Assembly: GCF_002802965.1 (NCBI RefSeq)
Contig: NZ_NXGA01000001.1
Coordinates: forward strand, 1,536,922 to 1,600,921
DNA from: Sporolactobacillus pectinivorans
GTDB lineage: Bacteria; Bacillota; Bacilli; Bacillales; Sporolactobacillaceae
Direction: 5' to 3'
Length of the DNA stretch: 64,000 bases
A program made the position numbers and the translations under genes. The notes below the pieces were generated by a model that ran no database searches, had not been told where the DNA came from, and saw nothing but the letters and a program-made list of their open reading frames with translations. Below, in pieces: positions 47,323 through 56,828 of this stretch (within the stretch, counting starts at the first letter, position 1; every line of letters begins with the position of its first letter).

Positions 47323-48747
47323 ATGAATGGAATATTTAGAACAAAGCCAATCAGCATGCTCTTGGATGAAACCAAGGGCAAACAAGGGCTGAAAAAGGCT
47401 TTGGGGGCTTTTGATCTCACTTTGCTCGGCATCGGTTGTATTATCGGTACAGGGATTTTTGTTCTTACAGGTGTTGCCGCAGCAAAACTGTCGGGTCCGG
47501 CTTTGGTGATCTCATTTGTTTTATCCGGTCTTGCCTGCGTTTTTTCGGCACTGTGCTACGCGGAATTCGCTTCAATGATACCTGTTGCCGGAAGTGCTTA
47601 TACATATGGTTATGCAGGCCTCGGAGAAATTTGGGGCTGGATTATCGGCTGGGATCTGATTCTTGAATATGCAGTAGGTATTGCTACTGTAGCGATCGGC
47701 TGGTCCGGTTATGTGGTCAATCTGTTAAATAATATGGGCATCCATTTACCAACGGCACTTACACTCTCCCCTTTTGATAAGGGAGGAGTTGTCAATATTC
47801 CGGCGATGCTGATTATCGGATTAATCGCCTGGCTGCTGATCAGTGGGGTTAAAAATACATCCGGTTTGAATGGCGTCATTGTCATTATAAAGGTCGCAGT
47901 GGTTTTGCTCTTTATCGTGCTGGCTGTCTGGCACGTCAAACCGGGTAACTGGGTTCCATTTATGCCTTTTGGCTTTAATGGTGTTGTTTCCGGTGCGGCA
48001 GTGGTGTTCTTCTCCTATATAGGTTTTGATGCTGTATCGACCGCGGCTGAGGAAACACGCAATCCTCAGAGAGATATGCCAAGAGGCATTATCTACTCAC
48101 TTCTGGTCTGTACCGCACTTTACATCATTGTTTCGGCAATCCTGACCGGAATTGTTAAATACACGGCTTATGGCACACCGGCCGGACAGGCGGCGCCTGT
48201 TGCTTACGCGTTGGATCAGATCGGCATCCACTGGGGATCGGCTATGGTTTCTGTCGGCGCGATCTGCGGGATTACATCCGTTTGCCTCGTTCTGATGTAC
48301 GGACAATCGCGAATCTTCTTTGCTATGGCAAGAGATGGACTGCTTCCTAAAGTGCTTGGCAGCGTTGACAAGAAACATCAGACACCGAAACTCTCAACGA
48401 TTATCGTTGCAACGGCTTGCGCGATTACTGCCGGATTTTTCCCAATTGGCCTTGTTTCTGAACTGGTCAGCATCGGCACGCTGTTCGCTTTCATCATTGT
48501 CTGCGCAGGGGTTATCGTTCTCCGCTACAGACGTAAGGATCTGAAGCGCTCGTTCAAGGCACCGCTTTTTCCATGGGTTCCGATACTTGGCATCATTTCC
48601 TGCGCGTATCTGATTACCGGACTTCAGCCTGCGACATGGATTCGCTTCGTTGTCTGGTTTGTGCTCGGACTGATTGTCTACTTTGCTTACAGCCGGACGC
48701 ACAGTCTGCTGCAAATCAGCGCAAAGTCTGAGGAAAAAGCACAGTAA
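47323..48747 (+). CDS. APC-superfamily amino acid permease (YfnA/CAT type), paralog 1
   Basis: The 474-residue product has about twelve transmembrane helices and the cationic amino-acid transporter layout. The helix-1 signature is LLGIGCIIGTGIFVLTGVAA near residue 36, and FFSYIGFDAVSTAAEETRNP near residue 230 is the helix-6 motif. It is closely similar over its whole length to the next gene, pointing to a duplication. Substrate is not evident. TTTGGGGG precedes ATG 47323. It has its own terminator. Confidence 0.88.
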   Translation: MNGIFRTKPISMLLDETKGKQGLKKALGAFDLTLLGIGCIIGTGIFVLTGVAAAKLSGPALVISFVLSGLACVFSALCYAEFASMIPVAGSAYTYGYAGLGEIWGWIIGWDLILEYAVGIATVAIGWSGYVVNLLNNMGIHLPTALTLSPFDKGGVVNIPAMLIIGLIAWLLISGVKNTSGLNGVIVIIKVAVVLLFIVLAVWHVKPGNWVPFMPFGFNGVVSGAAVVFFSYIGFDAVSTAAEETRNPQRDMPRGIIYSLLVCTALYIIVSAILTGIVKYTAYGTPAGQAAPVAYALDQIGIHWGSAMVSVGAICGITSVCLVLMYGQSRIFFAMARDGLLPKVLGSVDKKHQTPKLSTIIVATACAITAGFFPIGLVSELVSIGTLFAFIIVCAGVIVLRYRRKDLKRSFKAPLFPWVPILGIISCAYLITGLQPATWIRFVVWFVLGLIVYFAYSRTHSLLQISAKSEEKAQ

Positions 48748-48798
48748 CGCTGAAACAATATTCTTTCGGTTAACAAAAGTATGATTAATAAGCCTAGT

Positions 48799-48841
48799 TA
48801 AAAAGTCTTCCTTGCGTACTCAGCACAGGAAGACTTTTTAT
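48799..48841 (+). terminator. Terminator of permease paralog 1
   Basis: AAAAAGTCTTCC and GGAAGACTTTTT form the stem around a 20-base loop. The 48842-49161 gap behind it is very AT-rich, has no gene and no T-box or other riboswitch pattern that I can see; it should carry the promoter of paralog 2. Confidence 0.8.
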
Positions 48842-49161
48842 GTATTGGCCAAACTATTTTCTTTAAAAGCCCTTCTTTTTCATGAAAATACATCAAAAGG
48901 GTCGCTTCCCCATACATCAATAATTATTTTGCGGGCAAAATTTCAGTGAATAAAAAAACAGTGTCAGCTTCTTTAATAATATTTTTTCAAAAAAAAGTAA
49001 ATGCAACCATGAATTCTATAGTAAAAATGATATATCTTCAATTTGTGTGTTAGAAAATATGACATGTTCCCTTGAAATTGATTTTCAATTATCTATAATT
49101 TTAATTGTTATAAATTTTCTTGCATTATTATTTAATCACTTTTATTGGGAGGCGGTTTTAA

Positions 49162-50574
49162 ATGAGCGGTATTTTCTCTACCAAACCCATTGATACCCTG
49201 ATCGGAGAAACAGAGGGCAAACAAGGTCTGAAAAAAACTCTGAATGCAGTTGACCTGACTTTGCTTGGGATCGGGGCGGTTATTGGTACAGGCATTTTCG
49301 TTTTAACCGGTGTTGCAGCTGCGCAATATTCAGGCCCTGCTTTGGTTATATCATTTATTTTGTCCGGTATTGCCTGCTTTTTTGCAGCTTTGTGCTATGC
49401 TGAATTTTCGTCGATGGTGCCTGTGGCCGGGAGCGCATATACATACAGCTACGCTGCACTTGGAGAAATATGGGCGTGGATTATCGGCTGGGATCTAATT
49501 CTTGAATATGCGGTGTCCATCAGCGCAGTTGCGATTGGCTGGTCCGGCTATGCAGTAACTCTACTGAAAAGTATTGGCATTAACTTACCGGTAGCTGTTA
49601 CAGCTGCACCTGGAGCAGGTGGGGTAGTTAATCTGCCAGCCATGCTGATCATCGCATTGATTTCCTGGCTGCTGATTTCCGGTGTCCGCAATACTTCAAA
49701 TTTAAACGGTGTTATCGTTGTTATTAAACTGGCTGTTGTTGTACTGTTCATTGTTCTTGCCGTATGGCATGTCAATCCGACCAACTGGCATCCGTTTATG
49801 CCTTTTGGATTTCATGGGGTTGTTTCTGGCGCCGCAATTATTTTCTTTGCCTACCTTGGTTTTGATGCCGTGTCAACCGCTGCCGAAGAAACCGTTAATC
49901 CACAGAAAAACCTGCCGAGAGGCATTCTTTATTCACTCTTGATTTGCACGGCTCTTTATATTATCGTGGCAGGCATTCTTACGGGCGTTGTTAAATATAC
50001 GCAACTCAACAATCCCGCTCCTGTTGCTTACGCACTTGCAAAAATCGGTATTAACTGGGGTTCTGCACTGGTATCTGTCGGGGCCATCTGCGGCATTACT
50101 TCAGTGCTTCTCGTTATTACTTATGGGCAGACACGTATCTTCTTTGCCATGTCCCGTGATGGCCTGATTCCCGAGATATTCGGCAGAGTCAGCGAAAAGC
50201 ATAAGACACCAATTACATCTACTGTTATCGTTGCTATTGTCACGATCATTGCATCGGGCTTCCTTCCAATTGGTATTGTTGCAGAGCTCGCAAATATTGG
50301 TACATTATTTGCCTTTATCATTGTTTCGATCGGCGTTTGGGTTCTGAGGTACAGACAGCCTGACAGAAAAAGAGCGTTCCGGACCCCTTGGGTACCTGTC
50401 GTTGTTCCGCTGGCCGTCCTGTCCTGCGGTTATCTTGTATTTAATCTCCAGGAGGCAACGTTAATTCGTTTCGTCGTCTGGTTCGCTATCGGCATGGTTG
50501 TTTATTTTGCATACAGCCGCAATCACAGTGAACTTCAGAAAAAGCTTGCGTCAGAAGATAAATCTGTATCCTGA
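49162..50574 (+). CDS. APC-superfamily amino acid permease (YfnA/CAT type), paralog 2
   Basis: The 470-residue product parallels paralog 1: LLGIGAVIGTGIFVLTGVAA near residue 36 and FFAYLGFDAVSTAAEETVNP near residue 225. The two differ mainly in the helix 5-6 loop, where this one has AAPGAGGVVN, and at the C terminus. A separate long leader and terminator show it is expressed independently. TTGGGAGGCGG precedes ATG 49162. Confidence 0.88.
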   Translation: MSGIFSTKPIDTLIGETEGKQGLKKTLNAVDLTLLGIGAVIGTGIFVLTGVAAAQYSGPALVISFILSGIACFFAALCYAEFSSMVPVAGSAYTYSYAALGEIWAWIIGWDLILEYAVSISAVAIGWSGYAVTLLKSIGINLPVAVTAAPGAGGVVNLPAMLIIALISWLLISGVRNTSNLNGVIVVIKLAVVVLFIVLAVWHVNPTNWHPFMPFGFHGVVSGAAIIFFAYLGFDAVSTAAEETVNPQKNLPRGILYSLLICTALYIIVAGILTGVVKYTQLNNPAPVAYALAKIGINWGSALVSVGAICGITSVLLVITYGQTRIFFAMSRDGLIPEIFGRVSEKHKTPITSTVIVAIVTIIASGFLPIGIVAELANIGTLFAFIIVSIGVWVLRYRQPDRKRAFRTPWVPVVVPLAVLSCGYLVFNLQEATLIRFVVWFAIGMVVYFAYSRNHSELQKKLASEDKSVS

Positions 50575-50617
50575 CATAATCCGGTTTCTAAATAAATAAT
50601 ATAGTGCATGCATCTCG

Positions 50618-50657
50618 CAGCCTCTTTCCAGCATAAAGCGGAAAGAGGCTGTTTTTT
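50618..50657 (+). terminator. Terminator of permease paralog 2
   Basis: AGCCTCTTTCC and GGAAAGAGGCT form an 11-bp stem, followed by GTTTTTT. Confidence 0.9.
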
Positions 50658-50757
50658 GTCCCATCCTGTCAAAAATTTTTGTAAAAAGTTGCGTCTTTCG
50701 ATTTTTTTGGTAATGTGGAATAAGAAAATGCAAAGACTATAAAAGGATGTAAGATAT

Positions 50758-52953
50758 ATGAACTGGAATTGGTTGAAAGCATGGAAGAGCGGAGTGGAAC
50801 ATATGGACAGGAAAACCATAGCGATGTACTCGTTTAAAGTCGCCTACTTTGTGTTGGGTGCGATGATCGTCGGTCTGCTGTTCTATTTTGTGCTTCTTCT
50901 TGTCGGTAATCATTATACAAATGATAAAAAGATGGTCATGGGCCAGAGTTCGGTTGTCGTTGACGAACAAGGCCATGAGATCTCCAAGATTTATTCAGAA
51001 AACCAGGAACCGGTGTCGTTGAAACAAGTTCCAAAAAAAGTTCAGGACGCTTTTATCGCGACGGAAGACGCCCGCTTTTATCAAAATTCAGGCATTGACC
51101 TACGCGGAACATTCCGGGCTGTGGTGACAGATATTCTGTCCGGGTCAAAGGCGGAAGGCGGTAGCACGATCACACAGCAGCTTGCGAGAAATGCGTATCT
51201 TTCTAATCAGAAAACATGGTTCCGTAAGGCACAGGAAGCGGCCATTGCGATTAGCCTAGAGAGAAAGTACACTAAAGACCAAATTCTGGAGATGTATCTG
51301 AATCAGCTTTATTTTGGAAACGGAATTTATGGCATTCAAATGGCTTCGCGGTTTTTCTTTAACAAAGATGTCAGCCAGCTTACGGAGGACCAGGGTGCTC
51401 TGCTCGCAGCACTGCCTAAGGGTCCGAATGGCTATTCGCCGATCTTCTATCCGCAAAAGGCGCTGGAAAGGCGCAATCTCGTGCTCGGCCAGCTCCAGAA
51501 ATACGGCTATATTTCAGCAAATGAGGCGGCGCAGCTGAAACGTCAGTCACTCGGGCTCAATGTGCACAAGATTCAAACGCATCCCGAATACGATACTTAT
51601 ATCGACATGGTTAAAGACGAGGCGGAACAGCGCTATCATATTAGTCCGGACGATCTGACCCGCGGTGGTTATAAAATAGTGGTGCCGATGAACATAGCCG
51701 CACAGACTGCTTCCTATAACGCTTTTCAAAATAATGCGTATTTCCGCGGCACAAATCCGAAACTTTCACCGCAGGGGGCTTTTACACTGATGAATAAGGA
51801 CGGCGGTGTGATGGCAGTTCAGGGCGGACGGGATTACGTGAGCGGAAGCTATAACCATGTCAATGATCCGCGGCAGCCGGGATCATCATTTAAGCCGCTT
51901 GCAGTTTACGGTCCGGCACTGGACTCGGGCGGCTATCAGCCGTATTCTCTGCTTCAGGATAAGGAAGTCAGCTACGGAAATTATAAACCGACAAACTACA
52001 ATGGCGTATACAGGGGGAAAATAACGATGTACGATGCCATTACGGTTTCGGAAAATGCCCCTGCTGTCTGGCTCCTGAATCAGATCGGGATCAATAAAAG
52101 CAAGAGCTATTTGTCGAAGATGGGTATCAATATTCCCGATAAAGGCCTGGCAATCGCGCTTGGCGGCTTGCAGCAGGGCGTAACCCCAATGCAGATGGCT
52201 TCGGCATACACGGCTTTCGATAATCAGGGCGTACAGTCTCAGCCATATTTCATTCAGGCGATTTACAACAGCCAGGGGCAGAAGATTGCTACGGCCCATC
52301 CGACAACAAAGAAAATATTTTCTCCACAGACAGCCTGGTATATGACGCGAATGCTGCAGTCGGTTGTTCAAAACGGTACTGCAGAGGTGGGCTACAGCCC
52401 GGTTTCTATTGCCGGAAAGACCGGATCAACAGCCTATACAAAGAACGGACTTCGTGACGCCTGGTTTGTCGGCTATACGCCGGACGCTGTTGGATCAGTC
52501 TGGATCGGCTATGATACGACCGATAAGAATCAATATCTTTCCGGCTCCAGTGACGATGCTGTGAGATTGTTTAAATCCGTTGTCAACAGCATCCCGGGCC
52601 AGTCAAAGCTCGCATTTGAGAAACCGGCCGGTGTCTCTGATCTGGATCAGCCGGTGCGTCTTGCACGTGTGACTAACCTGAACGTTCAGGGAACACTTGG
52701 AAAATTTGCGATGCCCGCGCTGAATCTCAGCTGGAGCGGATCGTCCGATAAGCGGATTGTCTACAAGATCTATTCAGAAGAAAACGGCAAAACGACGTAC
52801 AAAGGCGAAGTGACCGGACAAAATCAATACCGGATTGATTTTGTCAATCCTTTGTCCAATGTAGCGTACTACGTGATTCCTTATAATCCGCAGACCGGAA
52901 TGCAGGGGCCGGCTTCAGATAAAGTTGAAGTCAGGTGGTTTTCCCATCTCTGA
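50758..52953 (+). CDS. pbpF: Class A penicillin-binding protein (PbpF-like)
   Basis: The 731-residue product is a bifunctional peptidoglycan synthase. A membrane anchor lies at residues 30-52, and the glycosyltransferase domain shows ATEDARFYQNSGID near residue 101 and GGSTITQQLARN near residue 138. The transpeptidase has PGSSFKP (active serine) near residue 377, SEN near residue 430 and KTGST near residue 556. A fibronectin-like C-terminal domain of about 100 residues follows. Position before yhgD-yhgE agrees with B. subtilis pbpF, a forespore-expressed gene, though PbpG is a possible alternative. Confidence 0.87.
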   Translation: MNWNWLKAWKSGVEHMDRKTIAMYSFKVAYFVLGAMIVGLLFYFVLLLVGNHYTNDKKMVMGQSSVVVDEQGHEISKIYSENQEPVSLKQVPKKVQDAFIATEDARFYQNSGIDLRGTFRAVVTDILSGSKAEGGSTITQQLARNAYLSNQKTWFRKAQEAAIAISLERKYTKDQILEMYLNQLYFGNGIYGIQMASRFFFNKDVSQLTEDQGALLAALPKGPNGYSPIFYPQKALERRNLVLGQLQKYGYISANEAAQLKRQSLGLNVHKIQTHPEYDTYIDMVKDEAEQRYHISPDDLTRGGYKIVVPMNIAAQTASYNAFQNNAYFRGTNPKLSPQGAFTLMNKDGGVMAVQGGRDYVSGSYNHVNDPRQPGSSFKPLAVYGPALDSGGYQPYSLLQDKEVSYGNYKPTNYNGVYRGKITMYDAITVSENAPAVWLLNQIGINKSKSYLSKMGINIPDKGLAIALGGLQQGVTPMQMASAYTAFDNQGVQSQPYFIQAIYNSQGQKIATAHPTTKKIFSPQTAWYMTRMLQSVVQNGTAEVGYSPVSIAGKTGSTAYTKNGLRDAWFVGYTPDAVGSVWIGYDTTDKNQYLSGSSDDAVRLFKSVVNSIPGQSKLAFEKPAGVSDLDQPVRLARVTNLNVQGTLGKFAMPALNLSWSGSSDKRIVYKIYSEENGKTTYKGEVTGQNQYRIDFVNPLSNVAYYVIPYNPQTGMQGPASDKVEVRWFSHL

Positions 52954-52989
52954 GAGAGTACGCTGACCGTGAAATGAATCGCACAAAAA

Positions 52990-53022
52990 ATAGCGCCTCG
53001 GCACGAAAACCGGGCGCTTTCC
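52990..53022 (+). terminator. Weak terminator after pbpF
   Basis: AGCGCC and GGCGCT form a short stem with a large loop; the T tract is short. The rest of the 52954-53284 gap carries the yhgD promoter. Confidence 0.5.
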
Positions 53023-53199
53023 TGTTCAAAAATGAAAGGGACAGATTTTGCAGAGAACGAACGATTTCGGCAGCGCGAGACAGACCCTGATCGCTTCTCT
53101 TTTACTAAGGTTGTGTAAAGTTGAATGTTGGTTTCACTAGCGTTCTGAGAATCTCTTCTGTTCCAGCATTTTCAAATAAAAAAAGTGAATTAGATTTTC

Positions 53200-53262
53200 T
53201 TGCGTCCACTGTCGCACTGTGGTATTATTTTCTACGAAACGAAATGACCGATTTGTTCATTT
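53200..53262 (+). promoter_or_regulatory. yhgD promoter with 21-bp operator
   Basis: TTGCGT (53200-53205), a 17-bp spacer and TATTAT (53223-53228) make the promoter. Just beyond the expected start point lies AAATGAC-CGATTTG-TTCATTT (53242-53262), an imperfect palindrome. It has the same 7-7-7 layout as the site before yhgE, so it is the likely autoregulatory operator of this TetR-type repressor. Confidence 0.65.
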
Positions 53263-53284
53263 GGTCAGAATATGGTGATGGAAA

Positions 53285-53857
53285 ATGGCTGTCGATCGGA
53301 AAGAAAGCATTATTAAGGCTGCGGAAGAGACCTTTGCCTCGTTTGGCTATAAAGCAACGACAATGGATCTCGTGGCCCGGGTGGCAAGTGTTGGCAAGGG
53401 AACGATTTACACTTTTTTTAAGAATAAGGAGGAATTGTTCTATGAAATAATGAATCAGTTCATCCAGAAAGTGAAAAAAGTTGCAATGGGCGCCATTAAG
53501 CCTGAAGATTCTTTCTTTGAAAACCTGCACCGGGCGTTGTTCAGCGTGCTGGAATTCAGAAAGGAGCATCAGCTGACAATCAAATTGACTCAGGAAATCA
53601 AAGAGATCGGTACGATGCAGGCGAAACAGGCTCTGGGTGATGTCGAAGACGCAATTCTTGATTTTCTCGTGGATATTATTAAGGAAGCCGAGAAAAAAGG
53701 CGACATCAAACATTGCGATCCCAAAGTGACGGCATTTGTCATTTTGAAACTCTACATTGCGCTTGTTTTTGACTGGGAACAACGCCACAACCCCTTATCC
53801 AGTGAAGAGATTGCCGATTTGTTTGAACTATATCTGGTTAGAGGTTTAAAAAAATAG
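53285..53857 (+). CDS. yhgD: TetR/AcrR-family repressor YhgD
   Basis: The 190-residue product has an N-terminal TetR HTH: KESIIKAAEETFASFGYKAT, VARVASVGKGTIYTFFKNKE. The C-terminal ligand domain is helical and divergent. In B. subtilis yhgD lies before yhgE, as here. Its operator is predicted at 53242-53262 and again at 53892-53916. The start ATG 53285 has only GGTGATGGAAA in front. Confidence 0.88.
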   Translation: MAVDRKESIIKAAEETFASFGYKATTMDLVARVASVGKGTIYTFFKNKEELFYEIMNQFIQKVKKVAMGAIKPEDSFFENLHRALFSVLEFRKEHQLTIKLTQEIKEIGTMQAKQALGDVEDAILDFLVDIIKEAEKKGDIKHCDPKVTAFVILKLYIALVFDWEQRHNPLSSEEIADLFELYLVRGLKK

Positions 53858-53891
53858 TATGCGGGCTGACTATTTTTTTAAACGAAAGTGA

Positions 53892-53916
53892 CTAAATGAC
53901 TGAAATAGTCATTTAG
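53892..53916 (+). promoter_or_regulatory. Palindromic operator before yhgE
   Basis: CTAAATGACT-GAAAT-AGTCATTTAG is a perfect 10-bp inverted repeat. Its core AAATGAC-7-GTCATTT matches the site in the yhgD promoter. It lies about 75 bp before the yhgE start. Confidence 0.75.
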
Positions 53917-53989
53917 AAAAAAGTTTTGTCATAAGTTAGCAGCATGGCAGCACATTGCTAAAGTTTTACGGAAAAGGGTGTATTCATTC

Positions 53990-56641
53990 ATGAACTTTAT
54001 TCATTTGATCGTTGCCGAACTGAAGGCAATTGTCTCCAAACCGCATAATATCGTTGTCATGGTTGCGGTTATGTGCGTTCCGCTTTTGTATGCCGGAATG
54101 TTTCTTTATTCATTCTGGGATGCATTCGGCAAGACGGGTAATCTTCCTGTTGCCGTTGTCAATCAGGATAGCGGCGCGGAGATTGCGGGGAAACAAATTA
54201 ACGCCGGGAGCGACCTGGTAAAAAATCTGAGAAAGAATACTGATTTTAAATGGCAGTTTGTCAGTGAAAAAGAAGCTCAGGACGGTTTCAAAAACAACCA
54301 CTATTTCATGACAGTCCGGATTCCAGCGTCTTTCTCAAAGAATGCGACAACGCTGATGGATCAGCAACTGAAACCGGCTAACATCGATTATCGAATCAAC
54401 GCCGATTACAACTTCATTTCCTCAAGAATGGCGGACATGGGCCTGCTGCAACTGAAAGAGCGCGTCTCCAATGAAATAACCAAAACATATGCTCAATCGA
54501 TGTACGCGCAGATTAATAAACTCACCGGTGGCTTAAAAGATGCAGCCAATGGTTCAAAGACACTGGCAAGCGGAAGTAAAAAAGAAGTCGATGGACTGAA
54601 CACGCTAAAAAGCGGATTCAAAGATATGATGAACGGCACGAATAAACTGGCCGGCGGATCCGGGAAACTGGCGAGCGGGGCTTCCAGTCTGAATGACGGC
54701 CTGAAGCAAGCTGCCGATGGAACGAATCAGTTGTACTCGCAAACAAGTTCCAACAGTGGTAATGTAGCACAGCTGGCCGACGGGGCGAGCAACCTGGCTG
54801 ATAAACTGGATCAATTAAATAAAGGAGCCGCACAGCTCGCCAGTGGCTCAGGACAACTTACTGGTGGATCAAAATCGCTCACCACTGGGATGAATCAGTA
54901 TCTGGCCGGTTTGAATCAATTCGAGAAGGGTATGCAGCGGGAAAAAGATGGGTTGGATCAGTTGAATAAACAATTGGCTGCTTCGAAACCGCAAATAGAT
55001 GCATTAGTGAAAGGAGTTGCCCAGCTCAACACAGGAGCTGATCAATTAGCTTCAGGAATTAGTACTTTGGCCCCTTATGCACACCAGGTTTCTGATGGGG
55101 TCAACAATCTGGCTTCCGTTGCTGAACAGTTACCATCTTCAGATCAAATTAATCAACTTAAACAAGGATCATCTAACCTAAAAGAGAGTATAAATCAGAT
55201 TATTACTGCTGAAGAAAATGGCATTACCGTACCAAACTCAAGTCTCGATGCGCTTAAACAGGGAGCAGCCGCCTTAGACAGTAATATTCAAGGCATTACA
55301 GTTCCTTCTATTAACCCAACTGACATTAGTCAACTGGTTAATGGTGCTAGTGAGATTGATAAGGCGTTTAACAATGGTATAAATGGCAATCCAAGTTTAG
55401 TCGATGCCTCGGCATCTTTATCAAGTGGATTAAACACTTTAAATGGTAATATGACTACATTTAGTTCACAAAATGAGCAATTATCTGCCGGTGTTGCACA
55501 ATTAACAACAGGTGTTGATCAGTTAAACAGCGGGCAGCAGGCTTTGCAGTCGAATTTTATTAAACTCGTAGATGGAGAGGCTCGGCTGTCCGGCGGAATG
55601 GCCACATTGCAAACAAATCTGGCAAAAGTTCCTGGTGCTACTAAGGCTCTCGGAAATGGTGCCGGTCAACTTGCTGCAGGCAATAGCCAGCTGAACCAGA
55701 CATGGCCTCAGCTGGTCAATGGCATTCAATCGCTTCAAAGCGGCACGAATCAGCTCGTATCCGGCGGCAATCAGCTGGCAACAAACATGGATACGCTGAA
55801 CAATGGACTATCAAGTCTATCTAACGGACAGAAGCAATTGTCCAATGGCACGAATCAGCTCACAGCCGGTGCGCAGAAAATTTATGATGGCAATACGAAG
55901 CTCGGTAGTAGTCTCTCCGACGCGCACAGTCAGCTGGCTAAGACGCCTACAAATAATGCGCACGCCACGAAGTTTTCTCAGCCAGTGACGACCATTGACG
56001 GGTCACATCAGTCCGTCAACACATTCGGATCCGGTTTTGCTCCTTACTTCATCTCGTTAGGCCTTTACGTCGGGGCATTGCTGCTGACAATTATCTATGA
56101 TCTCGGGAAACCTGCGGGGGTAGCAACGGGTGGATGGAATATCGCATTAAGCAAATTTTTCATTACGATCCTGATGTCAATCGGGCAGGCCTTGTTGATC
56201 GACGTGGTTGTTCTGATGGCCCTAGGCCTTCATGTCAATAATTCTGTAGTGTTTATCGGATTTACGATTTTGACAAGTATGAGTTTTATGGCGATCATTC
56301 AGTGGCTGGCTGGTTCATTCAACAATGAGGGCCGGTTTGCCTGCATTGTCATCCTGATTTTCCAGCTTGTGACCAGCGGTGGTGCTTATGCAATTGAGCT
56401 GATACCGAAATGGCTTCAGTCCGTTTCACATGTGCTGCCAATGACGTACAGTGTCAACGGATTCAGAAATATCATCGATGGACACCAGCATCAAATGTTT
56501 GTTCAGAATACCACGGCACTCGTTGTGTTCGTTCTCGTAGGTTTGGCATTGAGCATTATTACGTTCTCAATTAAATTCTACCTGAACCAAGACAAAACAA
56601 GATCGATGAATCATACTTCTGAATCATCGGTGGAATCCTGA
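53990..56641 (+). CDS. yhgE: YhgE/Pip-family membrane protein
   Basis: The 883-residue product belongs to the YhgE/Pip family, which includes the phage infection protein Pip of Lactococcus and YueB-like phage receptors. An N-terminal transmembrane helix near residues 22-42 and about five C-terminal helices (from residue 680, an ABC-2-permease-like unit) enclose a large outer stalk. The stalk is built from repeats with ASG/LxxGxxxL spacing (KLAGGSGKLASG, QLADGASNLADKL, QLASGSGQLTGG). Codon use changes to AT-rich between about 55060 and 55530. ATG 53990 is preferred over GTG 53978. It is the only likely target of yhgD. Confidence 0.9.
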   Translation: MNFIHLIVAELKAIVSKPHNIVVMVAVMCVPLLYAGMFLYSFWDAFGKTGNLPVAVVNQDSGAEIAGKQINAGSDLVKNLRKNTDFKWQFVSEKEAQDGFKNNHYFMTVRIPASFSKNATTLMDQQLKPANIDYRINADYNFISSRMADMGLLQLKERVSNEITKTYAQSMYAQINKLTGGLKDAANGSKTLASGSKKEVDGLNTLKSGFKDMMNGTNKLAGGSGKLASGASSLNDGLKQAADGTNQLYSQTSSNSGNVAQLADGASNLADKLDQLNKGAAQLASGSGQLTGGSKSLTTGMNQYLAGLNQFEKGMQREKDGLDQLNKQLAASKPQIDALVKGVAQLNTGADQLASGISTLAPYAHQVSDGVNNLASVAEQLPSSDQINQLKQGSSNLKESINQIITAEENGITVPNSSLDALKQGAAALDSNIQGITVPSINPTDISQLVNGASEIDKAFNNGINGNPSLVDASASLSSGLNTLNGNMTTFSSQNEQLSAGVAQLTTGVDQLNSGQQALQSNFIKLVDGEARLSGGMATLQTNLAKVPGATKALGNGAGQLAAGNSQLNQTWPQLVNGIQSLQSGTNQLVSGGNQLATNMDTLNNGLSSLSNGQKQLSNGTNQLTAGAQKIYDGNTKLGSSLSDAHSQLAKTPTNNAHATKFSQPVTTIDGSHQSVNTFGSGFAPYFISLGLYVGALLLTIIYDLGKPAGVATGGWNIALSKFFITILMSIGQALLIDVVVLMALGLHVNNSVVFIGFTILTSMSFMAIIQWLAGSFNNEGRFACIVILIFQLVTSGGAYAIELIPKWLQSVSHVLPMTYSVNGFRNIIDGHQHQMFVQNTTALVVFVLVGLALSIITFSIKFYLNQDKTRSMNHTSESSVES

Positions 56642-56661
56642 TCAATAAAAAATTTTTAATG

Positions 56662-56695
56662 AACCACCTTTATGAAGTGTGAAGGTGGTTTTTTA
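56662..56695 (+). terminator. Terminator of yhgE
   Basis: CCACCTT and AAGGTGG with six T residues form a standard terminator. Confidence 0.88.
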
Positions 56696-56705
56696 TTGCT
56701 AAAAA

Positions 56706-56759
56706 TACAAAAGAGAAGCTTTGCCCGGTTTGTTCTGCGGAAAAAGCTTCTCTTTTGTA
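56706..56759 (-). terminator. Long hairpin downstream of phoE
   Basis: ACAAAAGAGAAGCTTT and AAAGCTTCTCTTTTGT form a 16-bp stem. T-runs on both sides would serve the minus-strand phosphatase gene and also back up the yhgE terminator. Confidence 0.75.
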
Positions 56760-56828
56760 TTAATGAATATCCGGACATAGTTCTATAACTCAGATTCGGA
56801 TATACGTGATTCCTGAACAATGACCCAA

